Shown piece after piece: positions 1-12,596 of a stretch of 64,000 nt of DNA. The notes under the pieces are model-generated. The model ran no database searches, was not told the origin of the DNA, and worked only from the letters and a program-made list of their open reading frames with translations. A program made the translations under genes and the position numbers. Source of the DNA: Escarpia spicata (lineage: Eukaryota; Annelida; Polychaeta; Sabellida; Siboglinidae); assembly GCA_963995525.1 (NCBI GenBank), contig OZ023210.1, forward strand, positions 6,799,211-6,863,210, given 5' to 3'. Positions within the stretch are counted from its first letter, which is position 1. Every line of letters begins with the position of its first letter.

Positions 1-3000
1 TTATGTTATTATTCAGTCTCCCTGAACACACATTTATTTACACATATTTGCTATTATATGCTTTTATGGTTGAATAAATGCTTTGATTCGGACTTTTCAA
101 CAATATTGTGTTCCAACCTAAGATATCTGACAGCCACTCCAGTTCTTCTGTCTGTTCAAGATTATCACAATGTTAATTCTACAACCAGCACAAATAGAAA
201 TGTCATATTTGTAGCCATTCTTGTTTGGTGACTGGGCTTTTGTTATCAGACAAAATAGCCCACCTAAAAGACTGATCTCTGTTGTCACTGTTTCTACCAT
301 ATGTAGCTCATCTTTGGTTGTTTGCCACTAGCATTACATCATTGCTGTTTTGCACAAAATGCACATATGTTACCGACAAGAACACCCAATATTTCTGGTG
401 AGCTTACTATAAATGTATCTATGCATAAACATTTGTCCCTGTATCCATCCGAAGATTATATAACACACACACAACTTGTAAAATTAATTAGAATACAATG
501 TCTTACTGTAGCACAGGTCTGAGCTGACGGTGCCTGTATTCTCCGTTGTGAAATCGGTACGACAACTCTTACAAGTGGTCTGCATGGTTTGGTCTTGATA
601 CTGGCCAACTGGACATGGTTCGCACGTGCCACTCTTGTAGTACGTCCCCTCGGCACAGTCAACTACAAACAGTGGTTGCTCCACAAGTCAAACGACAAGT
701 GAAGATTGCAACAAACAAGAACAATCCGTATAAGTAGAGTGGAACCTCACTGCTGAGGTCACCCTGAAGACTGGGTCCATATAAGTAGAGTGGAACCTCA
801 CTGCTGAGGTCACCCTGAAGACTGGGTCCATAAAAGTAGAGTGGAACCTCACTGCTGAGGTCACCCTGAAGACTGGGTCCATATAAGTAGAGTGGAACCT
901 CACTGCTGAGGTCACCCTGAAGACTGGGTCCATATAAGTAGAGTGGAACCTCACTGCTGAGGTCACCCTGAAGACTGCTCCATATAAGTGGAGTGGAACA
1001 TCACTGCTGAGGTCACCCTGAAGACTGGGTCCATGTAAGTAGAGTGGAATCTCACTACTGAGGTCACCCTGAAGACTGGGTCCATATAAGTAGAGTGGAA
1101 CCTCACTGCTGAGGTCACCCTGAAGACTGGGTCCATATAAGTAGAGTGGAACCTCACTACTGAGGTCACCCTGAAGAATGGGTCCATATAAGTAGAGTGG
1201 AACCTCACTACTAAGGTCACCCTGAAGACTGGGTCCATATAAGTAGAGTGGAACCTCACTACTGAGGTCACCCTGAAGACTGGGTCCATATTAATGGGAC
1301 TCATTTCCCATACTTTATTATTATGGAAATAATTTGGGACTGTCCTTAGGTGACCTTCATTGCGAGGTGGCTGTATTACCGAGGTGATCGTTAAGCAAGG
1401 TTCCACTGTACTTTTGTATTGGCACTCTCCCAGAATAAAGGGCAGCCACACAAAATTCCTTCTCTATGGTGGTAACAAAGTTCGACAAATTGGCAAAAAA
1501 ACAGATGAGTATTTAAAAATCCCTTATACTAAAAAAACAAGAGTTTCACATTGTATATATGCTATATGAACACACAGTCTCTGTGACTCACCACACTGTC
1601 CACTGATGTCAACTTGGCCATCTTTGCAAACAAGATTTGTCGTCACATCCAAAGTTGCGAAATCTGGGAAGGCGTTGGGGATTTGATTCTGAAACAGAAA
1701 GGCTGGATGGTAACACTTACATACACACTTTATTGAAACTAACAAATGCTTGAAACATGAATGACATACGAGGTAGATTGAAAGAGCAAATGTACAATAT
1801 ATAATAATAAATAAATTACTTCTTCAGTGCCAATATCCTCAAAGAATCCCAAGCTCAGTGGCGCAACAAAACCAAAGGATTAAGCATTCGTGTACTCGTG
1901 TGCTAGACAAAAGTCACCAACAAATGGATGGATGGTTTTGAGGTGACGGCTAAATGTAACAATATTTTATGCTGATTTTACACTGATGGGAAGTGAATTC
2001 CATATAGTTGGCGCGGCAACTGAAAAAGCTCGAGTTCCAGCCTTTGTCTTAACTCTGGGAACAGATAGTAACTTTGAACATACCATTACATGAAAACCAC
2101 AGGACAACTAACAACTACACTCAAGAATTGAACACCAGTGAAAGGACTATATGACGACAGTTTTCAATGTGTGGCAAAACATCAGCATTCATTCATCAAC
2201 AAGACTTTCGTTTTCATCATGAAAACCACAGTGGCCAACATGTCACTGATCAGTTAGCATACAGGTGAGTTGCTTACAGGGTATGTGTCACCAGAGAAGT
2301 CCAATCCACTAGGACTGTCCAAAGCTCCAGCCATCACAACATCTTCGGGTGAAAGAGTCTGTCCATTCGGACCATGCAAGGTGGATCTGGAAACATGGAA
2401 GAGATTAACTAATCAAACAAATGTAATGTTTGTGTATGTACGTGTGTTAGAATGTGCACACAAATCAATACAGGCCAGTCGTAAAATAAAAAATGCACGT
2501 TTTCATAACACTGACACATCAATAACACATTCAAAATACTTGCGTGTGTACTCACTACTCACGAATTTGTCATCATACACATTTACTAAAATAATAAGCA
2601 AACATAAATTAATACAGTTAATCTGTTGTTAGTGGCCAAATACAACACAACATTTGAGCAATACAGCATAGCAGGGTATACATATGACATCAACAAAAAA
2701 GATTTCACATGAATACACCCATACATGCTTGTATGGACATATACACATAATAATAAAATTATGTATACACGGCACCGTGCTGCATATGTATTTTTGTGCT
2801 GGCAACAACGCAGGACGTGATGATTGGCCTAATGTCTCCTAAGGCCTGATGCTAATTACCCCCCTTTGTCTTTGGTGCTCTTTTGGCACAAGGAACCAAT
2901 CACCGCGCGGTAATGGCGCTCGGTGGCAGATTGCAATGAGCTCTTCGCTTTGTGAAAGCAGACAGAGTGGTCACATCAAAAATTGTGGCCCTCCCTTCCC

Positions 3001-6000
3001 TCCTAATTTTTTGATAGCATTAGGGACACAACATGTACATCGTTGGTGGAAGAGGGGTGATAGCAGATCTCAACGCTTTCCCCATTTTCTTAGTGCAGGT
3101 GGACAATGTGTTCACTGGGTTTTGATGCCGAGACAGCTCGCTTCTCTTCCACCAGTGATTTTAGTAAGTGGGGCATCATGGCCCCACTTAAAGGTTTAGG
3201 CTAAATCTTGATATAGTGTAACTCTTCAGCAAGTAGTTGGGATTATAGTTAGTGTGAATGAATGGTGTGCTTGGTTAGTACGGTACAGTGCATAAGGTCT
3301 ACTGTGATTACAGTAGTAATGCTGTTGTTTTATATATCTACAACAATACTGCTAATGTTGTATATGCCGAAATGTGGGCTCTGTCATCCAGAGGTACAGG
3401 AGACTAGTATGGGCTCAGTCACAGGCCTGGCCTTGGGATGTGGAGCCCACATTTCTCTCTCTTTAACTTAATCTCTTTAATAAACGTCATTCATTTGGCC
3501 TTATTTCATCACTATTCATGACTTGTGTTGGTGCTTGCATAAATGTATATATATGGATATACAATGCACACACATTAAAAGTACTAAGACCTGTACAATT
3601 GAAATACCAGGTTCTACACAGGCTCACAATCTATGAAAGGCTTGTCACCTCTTCCTTGAGCAGTCACCTGGAATAATATACCAAACACAAAAAGAAAAGG
3701 GACACGTTTAAAACACGCGAGAAAGATGCAAGGCATTTGCTGAAGCCATCTTTCAAGATGATGTTTCACATAATGTCTGCTTTGTGTGAAAACAAAATAC
3801 AATTACAGGAACAAAAAGAACACTTACGACAGATCAACCACAGTGATGTCAGCGACGCCTTCCTCTGCCGCGCGTCGTCTCCTCTTTCCTGATGTTCCAC
3901 ATTTCACATCGACAATGATTTCCTTACAGTTGTCACTGCTACAGAAGCCTTTAGACGTACTTTGTGCACTCGGGCCCCACAAGTTATTGAGACTTGCAAA
4001 CCACACCTTGATCTGTTCCGCAATGGCGTCTTTCACAGACAAGCATGGCTGTAGTTTCTTGTATGTAACAACCAGCTTCAGTTGCACTTTCTGTGGATTG
4101 ATTTCTGTCACAATCAGCATAACAGTGTTAAGTTGGATCAACAACAATGTTCACATACACATCACCTTTTGTATGCTTTCAGAGACACCACCATTATAAA
4201 CTAAACTACTGGTATCCCAGAATGAAAAATATAATATGTAAACTAACAAGAAATCTATGTAAACCTTTAACTGATGATTATATTCCATCTGATTGCTACA
4301 AAAACAGCACAACAAAAACATATACTACTAATATCGAATTGTCAAGAGTTTCAAAAGAGGACATGCATCTGCCCACTATTATGATTTGTAGTATTTAAAT
4401 TTTCAAAATATCCACATTTCATGTCGGAAATATGGCTGTCCAATTGTACCGCGGACAAGAAAATACAAAAACGACATAGCTGTTGGGGTTTGTTCATTGT
4501 GGCAAAATTGTATTGTAACATGGTGCTATAACAATCTTAATTGTGGAGCAAAAATAACCATGGCAGAGGTGCATGTAACTGTAGGCTACGAGTGATATTC
4601 TATAACATATTGGTCTCGATTTTGTGTGAATACCAACATCTCGTAACAACAACACCAACAACATACACAAAGACTAACTTCAGAATCACACAGACTCACT
4701 GGTGCATTTGGGCCAAGCGAATGGTCTCATTGCATCCCACGGGTTCCACGTTCCCCTCGGTCCACAAGTGTAGGCTGCAGGCACAGGAACTGTGTAAGTC
4801 TGTGATACACCACATGATGTGTCAAAGGTCGCGTGAGGCCAGGAATTAGGCGGTGTCACCGGGCTGTCACTGGGACAGATCTTTGCACCTTCAGCGCCAG
4901 ACTTCCTCACCAAGCGACAGTCGATAGCACAGTCAGACTCTGCAGAAAAAAGTGATAATGCTTTCTTAGGAAACAACTCAACTTTATGAATCTTTCACAC
5001 AACATAAATTTCACGTGGTGCTATGCTATGAAGTACGTGCTATCTTCAGATGCATATAAAAGGTCTGAGGACAAAATTTTATACATTCCATTTTGGGGGA
5101 CAGAAACATCTGTGCTTTGTCCTCAGAGCATGAAAGATAACTTGTACATGATACTGGAATATGTTAAGAATGCAGTATCATAGTGCCTGATAACAAGGAC
5201 CAAAATGATTTTTTTTCATTTCAATTAACATATTTTACCAAGTTAAATTGGTCACCTGAATTGGCTTTTGTCGCGTTTTGCCATGAACGTATTAAGTTGG
5301 TGTAACATAGGCTGTGCAATGTTCATATGAATTCAGATATGTTAAGATAGCAACATCAAGTTTTGTAGGTTAACATCATATGACATTAGTTGCTCTACTT
5401 TCTATGATGTGCAAATTTCATTAGAACTACAAGCCCAGTTAGGTAACTAGCTACGGAAATACAATAAATATATTGTTTATACAGCATCATTTTCAGTTTC
5501 CTAGCATTAAAAAAACAGTGTTTAGATGCTTCAATCATGTTGTTTTAAAACTGAATGCGTCATTGTTTAAATGTTGCAGGCTGGTAACACTGCACACCAA
5601 TATTTAGAAAATATATATATTATGTTGTTTCACTTCTGACAACAGCCAAACACTTATGTATATAATAAGTGTATGTTCAATTACAGTGCAACACGCTTAT
5701 AACAAACACGGATACAACGAATCGATGGATATAACAAAACTATTTCTTACGTACGGACTTTTCCCCCTATCTTTTCCATTATAAGCATTCTCGCATATTA
5801 CGAACACGGGTATAACGAATTCACGGTTATTACGAACACCTTTAAAAACAAAAAAAATTCATATAACGAATTTCTGTCCAACTAAAAAATTGCCCGGTTG
5901 TTAGCAGATACTTCCCGCCCATGACCTGGAAGCCATGGTAAGTAATTAGGTCAATGAGGGAAATCATTCCTAACAGGGCTACGCAGTCAGACGATGTTGC

Positions 6001-9000
6001 AGCGCACTGCGACTGGCTTGATGATTTCCTGTTGTCTGGTGCCTTAGTCAACAGCAAACAAACGACAATGCAGGACTTCTTCAAAGTGGATTAACTGGTG
6101 TCATTCTGTGTGTGTTGTACAAGAAGTAGTAGTTACCGTGGCTCCATCCTGCTACACTTCCCGTTTTAGTGTGCTTGGACGTGGCGTGCTCGCCATGTCA
6201 CAGGCATGTGTTTACGTGATACTCTATTTTTTAACTTTTTCACAGACGTTGGACAGCGATCTTATGCTATAAGTACATTTAATAGTAATGTAACCGGTAG
6301 GAATACTGACGAAAGTTAAGTATTTACTTATATTATTCCAAAACTCCAAGTACTCTTTTTGTTCTCATTACTTTTAATGTGTTAAGTCTGTAGACGCTGC
6401 CTGGGAAAGCCATTAGGTTCTCTTCCCAGTCAGTTTCCCCAGCAGTCACCAAACGAGGGTCATACCCCGGTCACTAAGCCAGGATTAATTAAGAGACGCC
6501 ATCACAGAGTTTCCGAGAGAAGCTGGACAAACATAGCGCTCCAGTGTTTTCCCATGAGGTTTCGTGTTTTAATAGAGAGAAAAACACAAATGAAGATGTA
6601 AGACAGTGCATGGTGTGATTGCACTGAGCAGTGCCCAGGAACTGTGTTATACTGCAGTTCCCAGTTGGGGTTTTGTTTTTTAGTTTTATTTGTATTTTAG
6701 ATTATCAACACAATAAATGATAGTCATCATTTAACCATGTTGTGTCTTCATGGTAAATCCCCCGCTACAGTAACATTTGTAACTTTTATGTGTCATCTAA
6801 ATAAATGTTACACAACAATATATCTTTGCATTTGATAGACACCTGGCGAATAGGTTTTAAAGTGTCACATACAACACTGCCACCTAGTGGGTAAAACCGT
6901 ACAAACATATAACGAATTCACGGATGTAACGAACTAGTGAGCTACCCACAAAGTAGTTCGTTATAAGCGTGTTGCGTTGTAACTGTTACTGGTGGACTAA
7001 TATTGGTAGTTCTTCTTTGTAAATAATGTATTATAAATATATAGTTCCATTTTCAACAAATTGCCTTTACTGTACTGTATCAATTGTGTGACTGCTATGT
7101 GCTTTATTTCCTGAAATAATGACTCACAGAGTCACATACATACAGATAAATATGGTATATGTTTGGTACTCACTCCTGACAAACACATCAAAGCTGCATG
7201 TGTCTGCATTGCCGTCCTTGTCATACACAACGTACGTGTTGCGATATCGTCCCCAGAGGTACACTTTGTCTGACAACAGGACACAAGTTATAATGCATGC
7301 ATGAAATGTCAATGATTTCTGCACCATAATCTAGAAATTATTGTAAACACATGAAAGTCACCTCGCTGATGGTGTGTTGCTGATCAACACAGCAAACATA
7401 TTATTTCTCCACAATGTGGTCATAATAGACAGGTTAACTGATGCAGGCTTAAAAACCACCTGGTTAATTGATCAGTGTTGATCTTAAGAGAAGATTTCAT
7501 CAATACATAAAATGGTAGTACTGGTGATGACAGCTTCAGTAACTGTTTGCAGACGACGATAGACTTAAAAAATACTGTTGCTACAATACAAATTGTTCCC
7601 AAGTTTGAGTAAAATGCCAACTTGACGTACTGTTTGCGAAGACAGATTGGGCTGATCCGGCCAACTCGCCAGTCATTGTTGGCTCTGGCCAGTTCACCAG
7701 AGTCTGACGGTCGCTGTTTATCACATGGAAAGTGTCGGGGCAGGTGATGAGTGGCGGAAGACTTGCTGAAAGTAAATCACAGAAACACTACATGTGCATC
7801 ATAACGTTAAAGACAATGACAGTATCGGTGTATAAGAAGAGTACATAACAAAATATTATCAATTCTTCTATTATTATGAAATAATCTTTAAGTATATTTA
7901 ATTACAATTATGTGGACAATATAAATCATCATGTTGATGTTAACTGTGCGTGTGACCACTATACAATTGCAATATGGAAACGTATTTTGTTCAGCCGAAA
8001 CAAAGGAACATTCCACAACAAATTAAATAAAAATACTATATCAGTCACAAAAAAACTAATGATTGGTCAGGTTGTGGTCTACAATGCAGTCATATCTGTG
8101 TGATGCTACTGTTAGCGGTACATAATCCTCTTTAAATAAAATCAATGTGTCCCAGCAAAAAACACGATGTGGGACACGTGTCAATGTATGTGTGACATAA
8201 GCTGTAGAAGAAATGGTAGATTTTGGACAAGGCTAACTACTAGTGTCACTACAGACGTGACACCATTTTCAGACCACTTTCTCTCAACTCTTGCACACAG
8301 CGCCATTTGATTGTCTGCAGATAAGCCATAATCAACCGTTATCACAAAGGAACATGTATATTGCACCAAACCCAGGCAAATGGACAATAATTCCACAAAT
8401 AGAAAGCCAAGAATATAAAAAACGAGTCTATAACACGATGTTCCAATTTAAACAATTACCTTTCCAAATTTTCAGCAATGTCATTTACCTTGTGCCTGGA
8501 CAACATCGCCTGCGGTGCTTGGACGCAAAATGCGTACTCCAGCATACATCAAGTAGCCTGTCCAGCGGAGAATACGGCCAGTCGATATGGCATTGATACG
8601 GCCTTCTGCCAATTGTTCTATCTCAGGTGAAGGCGAGAGCACGCGATTCCAGATTTCCACGCGGCTTATGTAGCCATCAAACCCGACGCCGTCTTTGCAT
8701 GCGAAATTATCTGTGTCGTACTGACAGCCGAGTACAATCCAACCACTGCAATGAGAGAAATGTATCTGTATGCAGCCGTTGTGTAGTGATCACAAAAGAC
8801 AACCGATGATCAATTGAGCTGCGCCTGCAGTCATTACGCTGAAGATCGCTATAACATCCTCTGAAATATTGGAAATGCGTAATAATCTAACTATAATAGC
8901 ACGCGTATGCATGCGGGGTAGGGGCGTGCGTGGGCGCGTGTATGTACGTGTGTGCCTGTGTACGTATGTGCGTGTGTGCGTGTGTTGACATGTGGCTGTG

Positions 9001-12000
9001 TTAACGTTTTCCTCCTGGACGCAACTCCGTTATTATGCTTTCAATGATTAATCTATGATCCTGCGGAAGAAAAGTAGCGCAGTTTTCTTTAGAAAATCAT
9101 TAATATTTAAATGTATGTGCTTACGGGCTGTGGGTAGTTATTCGTATGGGTAAGCACGCCTCCGTGTATGTTTCTTGCATTACTGTTAACATGAAGGAAA
9201 TCGTATCGCAGTGTATTCAAGACAATCCTTTTGCCACGCTGTGAGAACACCTGCCAATCTCTCTATTTTTACACCAGTTAATATAACGGCAAATAAACAT
9301 AGAAAGATAGGACATGTTGAGAGAGGATTAGTGGGGACGCCGTTTAACGTCTGTTACATGTGTAGTCCGTCATTCAAGTCCATAGATAAAAAGAGGGCGA
9401 TTGCATACATTCAGTGCCCCAACAATGGTGCGATGCCTACCAATAATTATAGGTATATATGATCATAATGTGATCAGTTTGGACATCACTTATTGTATTA
9501 GGTTACAGGTAGGTTACAGGTAGGTCAAAGCAGGTTCATATATATTCACGAACTCAACCAGATCACATAACAGAGGGAAATGTCTGCGTGCATTGGTGTA
9601 GTCATACCATTGTAACGGTATGACAATCAGACATATCAAAACGTGTACTTACTACTCGGGTAGTTTCTGTCCTTTCGCGTAACTCGGTATCTGAGCAACC
9701 CGTATGCCATTTCGTCGCACTTCCAATTTGCCTTCTGCTGACCAGGTGAATGTCAAGAAATACCACGTGGATGACTTCAGCACATAATTACCAAACGATT
9801 TCTCTTCTGTGCCAGAGAAACCAACTTTGAGTTTCGTGTCCGAGATCTGGACTAGTTCTGTCAGCTTGCCGTTGATGTCTCGCTTGCTACAGAAGTAAAT
9901 AAAAACATAATTCACCAGACATTTGCTTTTATTACAGGCTAGAGAATACGATACACAGTATTATTACAATGACCTCATTTGATCACTATAAAAACTCATC
10001 ACCTTTGGATTCCTATGACTGAATCCCAAAACACGACAGCAATTATGATAGCTAATCCATCTACTGTGGACAAAATCAAAGTATGGCAAATATAATGAAG
10101 ATCCTAGTTAGCATGCCATATGTTAATTGTGATTACTTTGCACTGTGGATTGTATTTCACTGCATGAACTAGTCGTAATAGTTGTTTGATGCATTGGTTA
10201 TTTACTACCCACTGTAAATAACCAAACGTATGAGAATTACTGGGGGTTATTGCTGACAGTTCATCTTTAGCGGCTAGTCACATCATCATCACATGACTAA
10301 TACCATTACATGAATGTTAATATAATTCTAAGACATACCAGCTCTACAATGTGCTGTGGACTCTCAAAACAATCAACATTAATGTTTGTTTGCTGCTATT
10401 TCCACTCACCTTAATCCATACAAGGTGAAGAAGACAGTTCCGCTGAGTTCGCTGCTTGCTCGCCTCACCCACATGCCAATAGTGATGGCGCTATTCTTCA
10501 GCACAAATGGATAGGCCTGGCTGACCAAGCCTGCCTTGCCATAATTGTGGAAGAACATGTCATAGTCGTCATCGACAGCTGAAACAACACTGGCATCAAT
10601 AATGATGATAAACAGGTCAAGTTTCACTGGTGCACATTACTAAGTTGTTAAATTGTTGTAAGGTGTAGAGTGACCCTTACACTCTAAGAAGACTTTCCTT
10701 GCCCCTATGTGTTATAGCAATCTTAATGTATTCCACGTTTAGCATTGAAGACTTATAGACGTGCACTGTTATCCTAATAATTTGACATGGGTGTATTGTA
10801 CCACTTTTTAGTATTTGATGGATCAAATAAAACATCGTGTTTTTTATTCTTCGTGGAATGTAGCTTACGATGTTGAACTTAAAGTGTGTTACACATGTAT
10901 CGACATACTGTGCACTGTACACTTTAATTTACCGCAACATTTCTTCCAATAACTTCTTACAATCAAAATACTATTTACATAGCGTTCTCCTTACGTTGTA
11001 TGCATTTGTGCTTACACTAATAATAACAATACTACAAGGAATGAAATGTCATAAAAAATTATTAGTATGTTTCGAAGCGTACGAAATAATTTTTATTTCA
11101 CAACAATTTTGTATGTGATTATTCTTATTAATAAAGTTGTGAATCTGACTGAAATAACTCATAACGTAATTATCACTCATTATTGCATAATAATAATAAT
11201 GAAGTCATTTATAGTGCAACTAAATAATTGGAAGCTAAGCTCAGATGCGCATCAACACAAAAGTATTGGTCACTCTTAAAACGAATAAGTAGTATTATAG
11301 TTGTCTGTCTAAATATTTGATCCCAAAGCCAAGCCAAAAATAAAGAAAATCATAATACTGTCTCACCTCTGTCACAGTCATGTCCTTCCTTGTTCACGGG
11401 ACACTCGCAGTAGTTGTGACCTCCAGAGCTGATGCATGTCCCTCCGTTCTTACACGTCACGCCACTGCAGCCCTTCACTGGAGTCTCACACTGGACTCCC
11501 TGGAACCCTGCACAAAAACAACAGAAATCAGTTAAGAGAAGATGATTGTGCAAGACAACCAGTCATGTTGCTTAGACCATTTTCATCGACAAGAAACATT
11601 ATCAATCAAAAGGTTAATACGATGTCGTTTTAAGTACAGTGTATAAAAGTAATCCTTAAGCAGTATTAATGCAAGTACGATAGCAAGCAAGACTAAATAA
11701 AAATATTGTGATTTGAGCCAATTATTGACAAGCACAGCTCGGCACGCAGGTATGTTAATTACTGACTGAGTTCCACTGAAAGAGCCGCACCATGCAACAA
11801 CGACGGTTAGTGTACCTGATATCTACTTTTGAAATAATGGTTGACACATATACATTGGTTTCAATACAATACTGTCCGGCATTCGAGGTGTTTTTATCTC
11901 AATCCGTTGATGCCGTTACATGTCCATGTTTTATGCCACATATACCCCAATGGCGTCAATCAAACTTATCTTCCTAATTTATAATTATGTATACCAATGT

Positions 12001-12523
12001 GAACACGTTATGGGTGCAAAAAATAACAAACATCGAAACTATATCCAACATCAGCTGAGAAAACTTGCCTTCTGCACAGTGACACTTGTATCCGTTGAAG
12101 ACCAGTTTACACATGCATCATCTCATAAACACTTGCCTTCAGTACAGTGACACTTGTATCCGTTGAAGACCAGTTTACACATGCATCATCTCATAAACAC
12201 TTGCCTTCTGCACAGTGACACTTGTATCCGTTGAAGACCAGTTTACACGTGCCGCCGTTCTTACACAGTCCTTTCACAGAGCAGTAGTTGGCGGTCAACT
12301 CACAGCCGGGGCCGGTGTTGGCTGAAATGTCAAAGCACCCGAATTATTAATACAGTTCTCAATATGTCGGCCGCATCTCACAGTATGACGTTAGTGTCAA
12401 CGGAATGGAATAATGGAGAACATGTAATGAGTAACAGCAGCACGCAGCACGCAGCACGCAGCACGCAGCACGCAGCACGCAGCACGCAGCACGCAGCACG
12501 CAGCACGCAGCACGCAGCACACA

Positions 12524-12596
<73 letters not shown>

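Noticed and set aside
688..1451. 92- and 162-codon frames with [12 protein letters not shown] repeats
   Set aside because: Product of the 51-bp minisatellite in an intron; no splice sites or domain.
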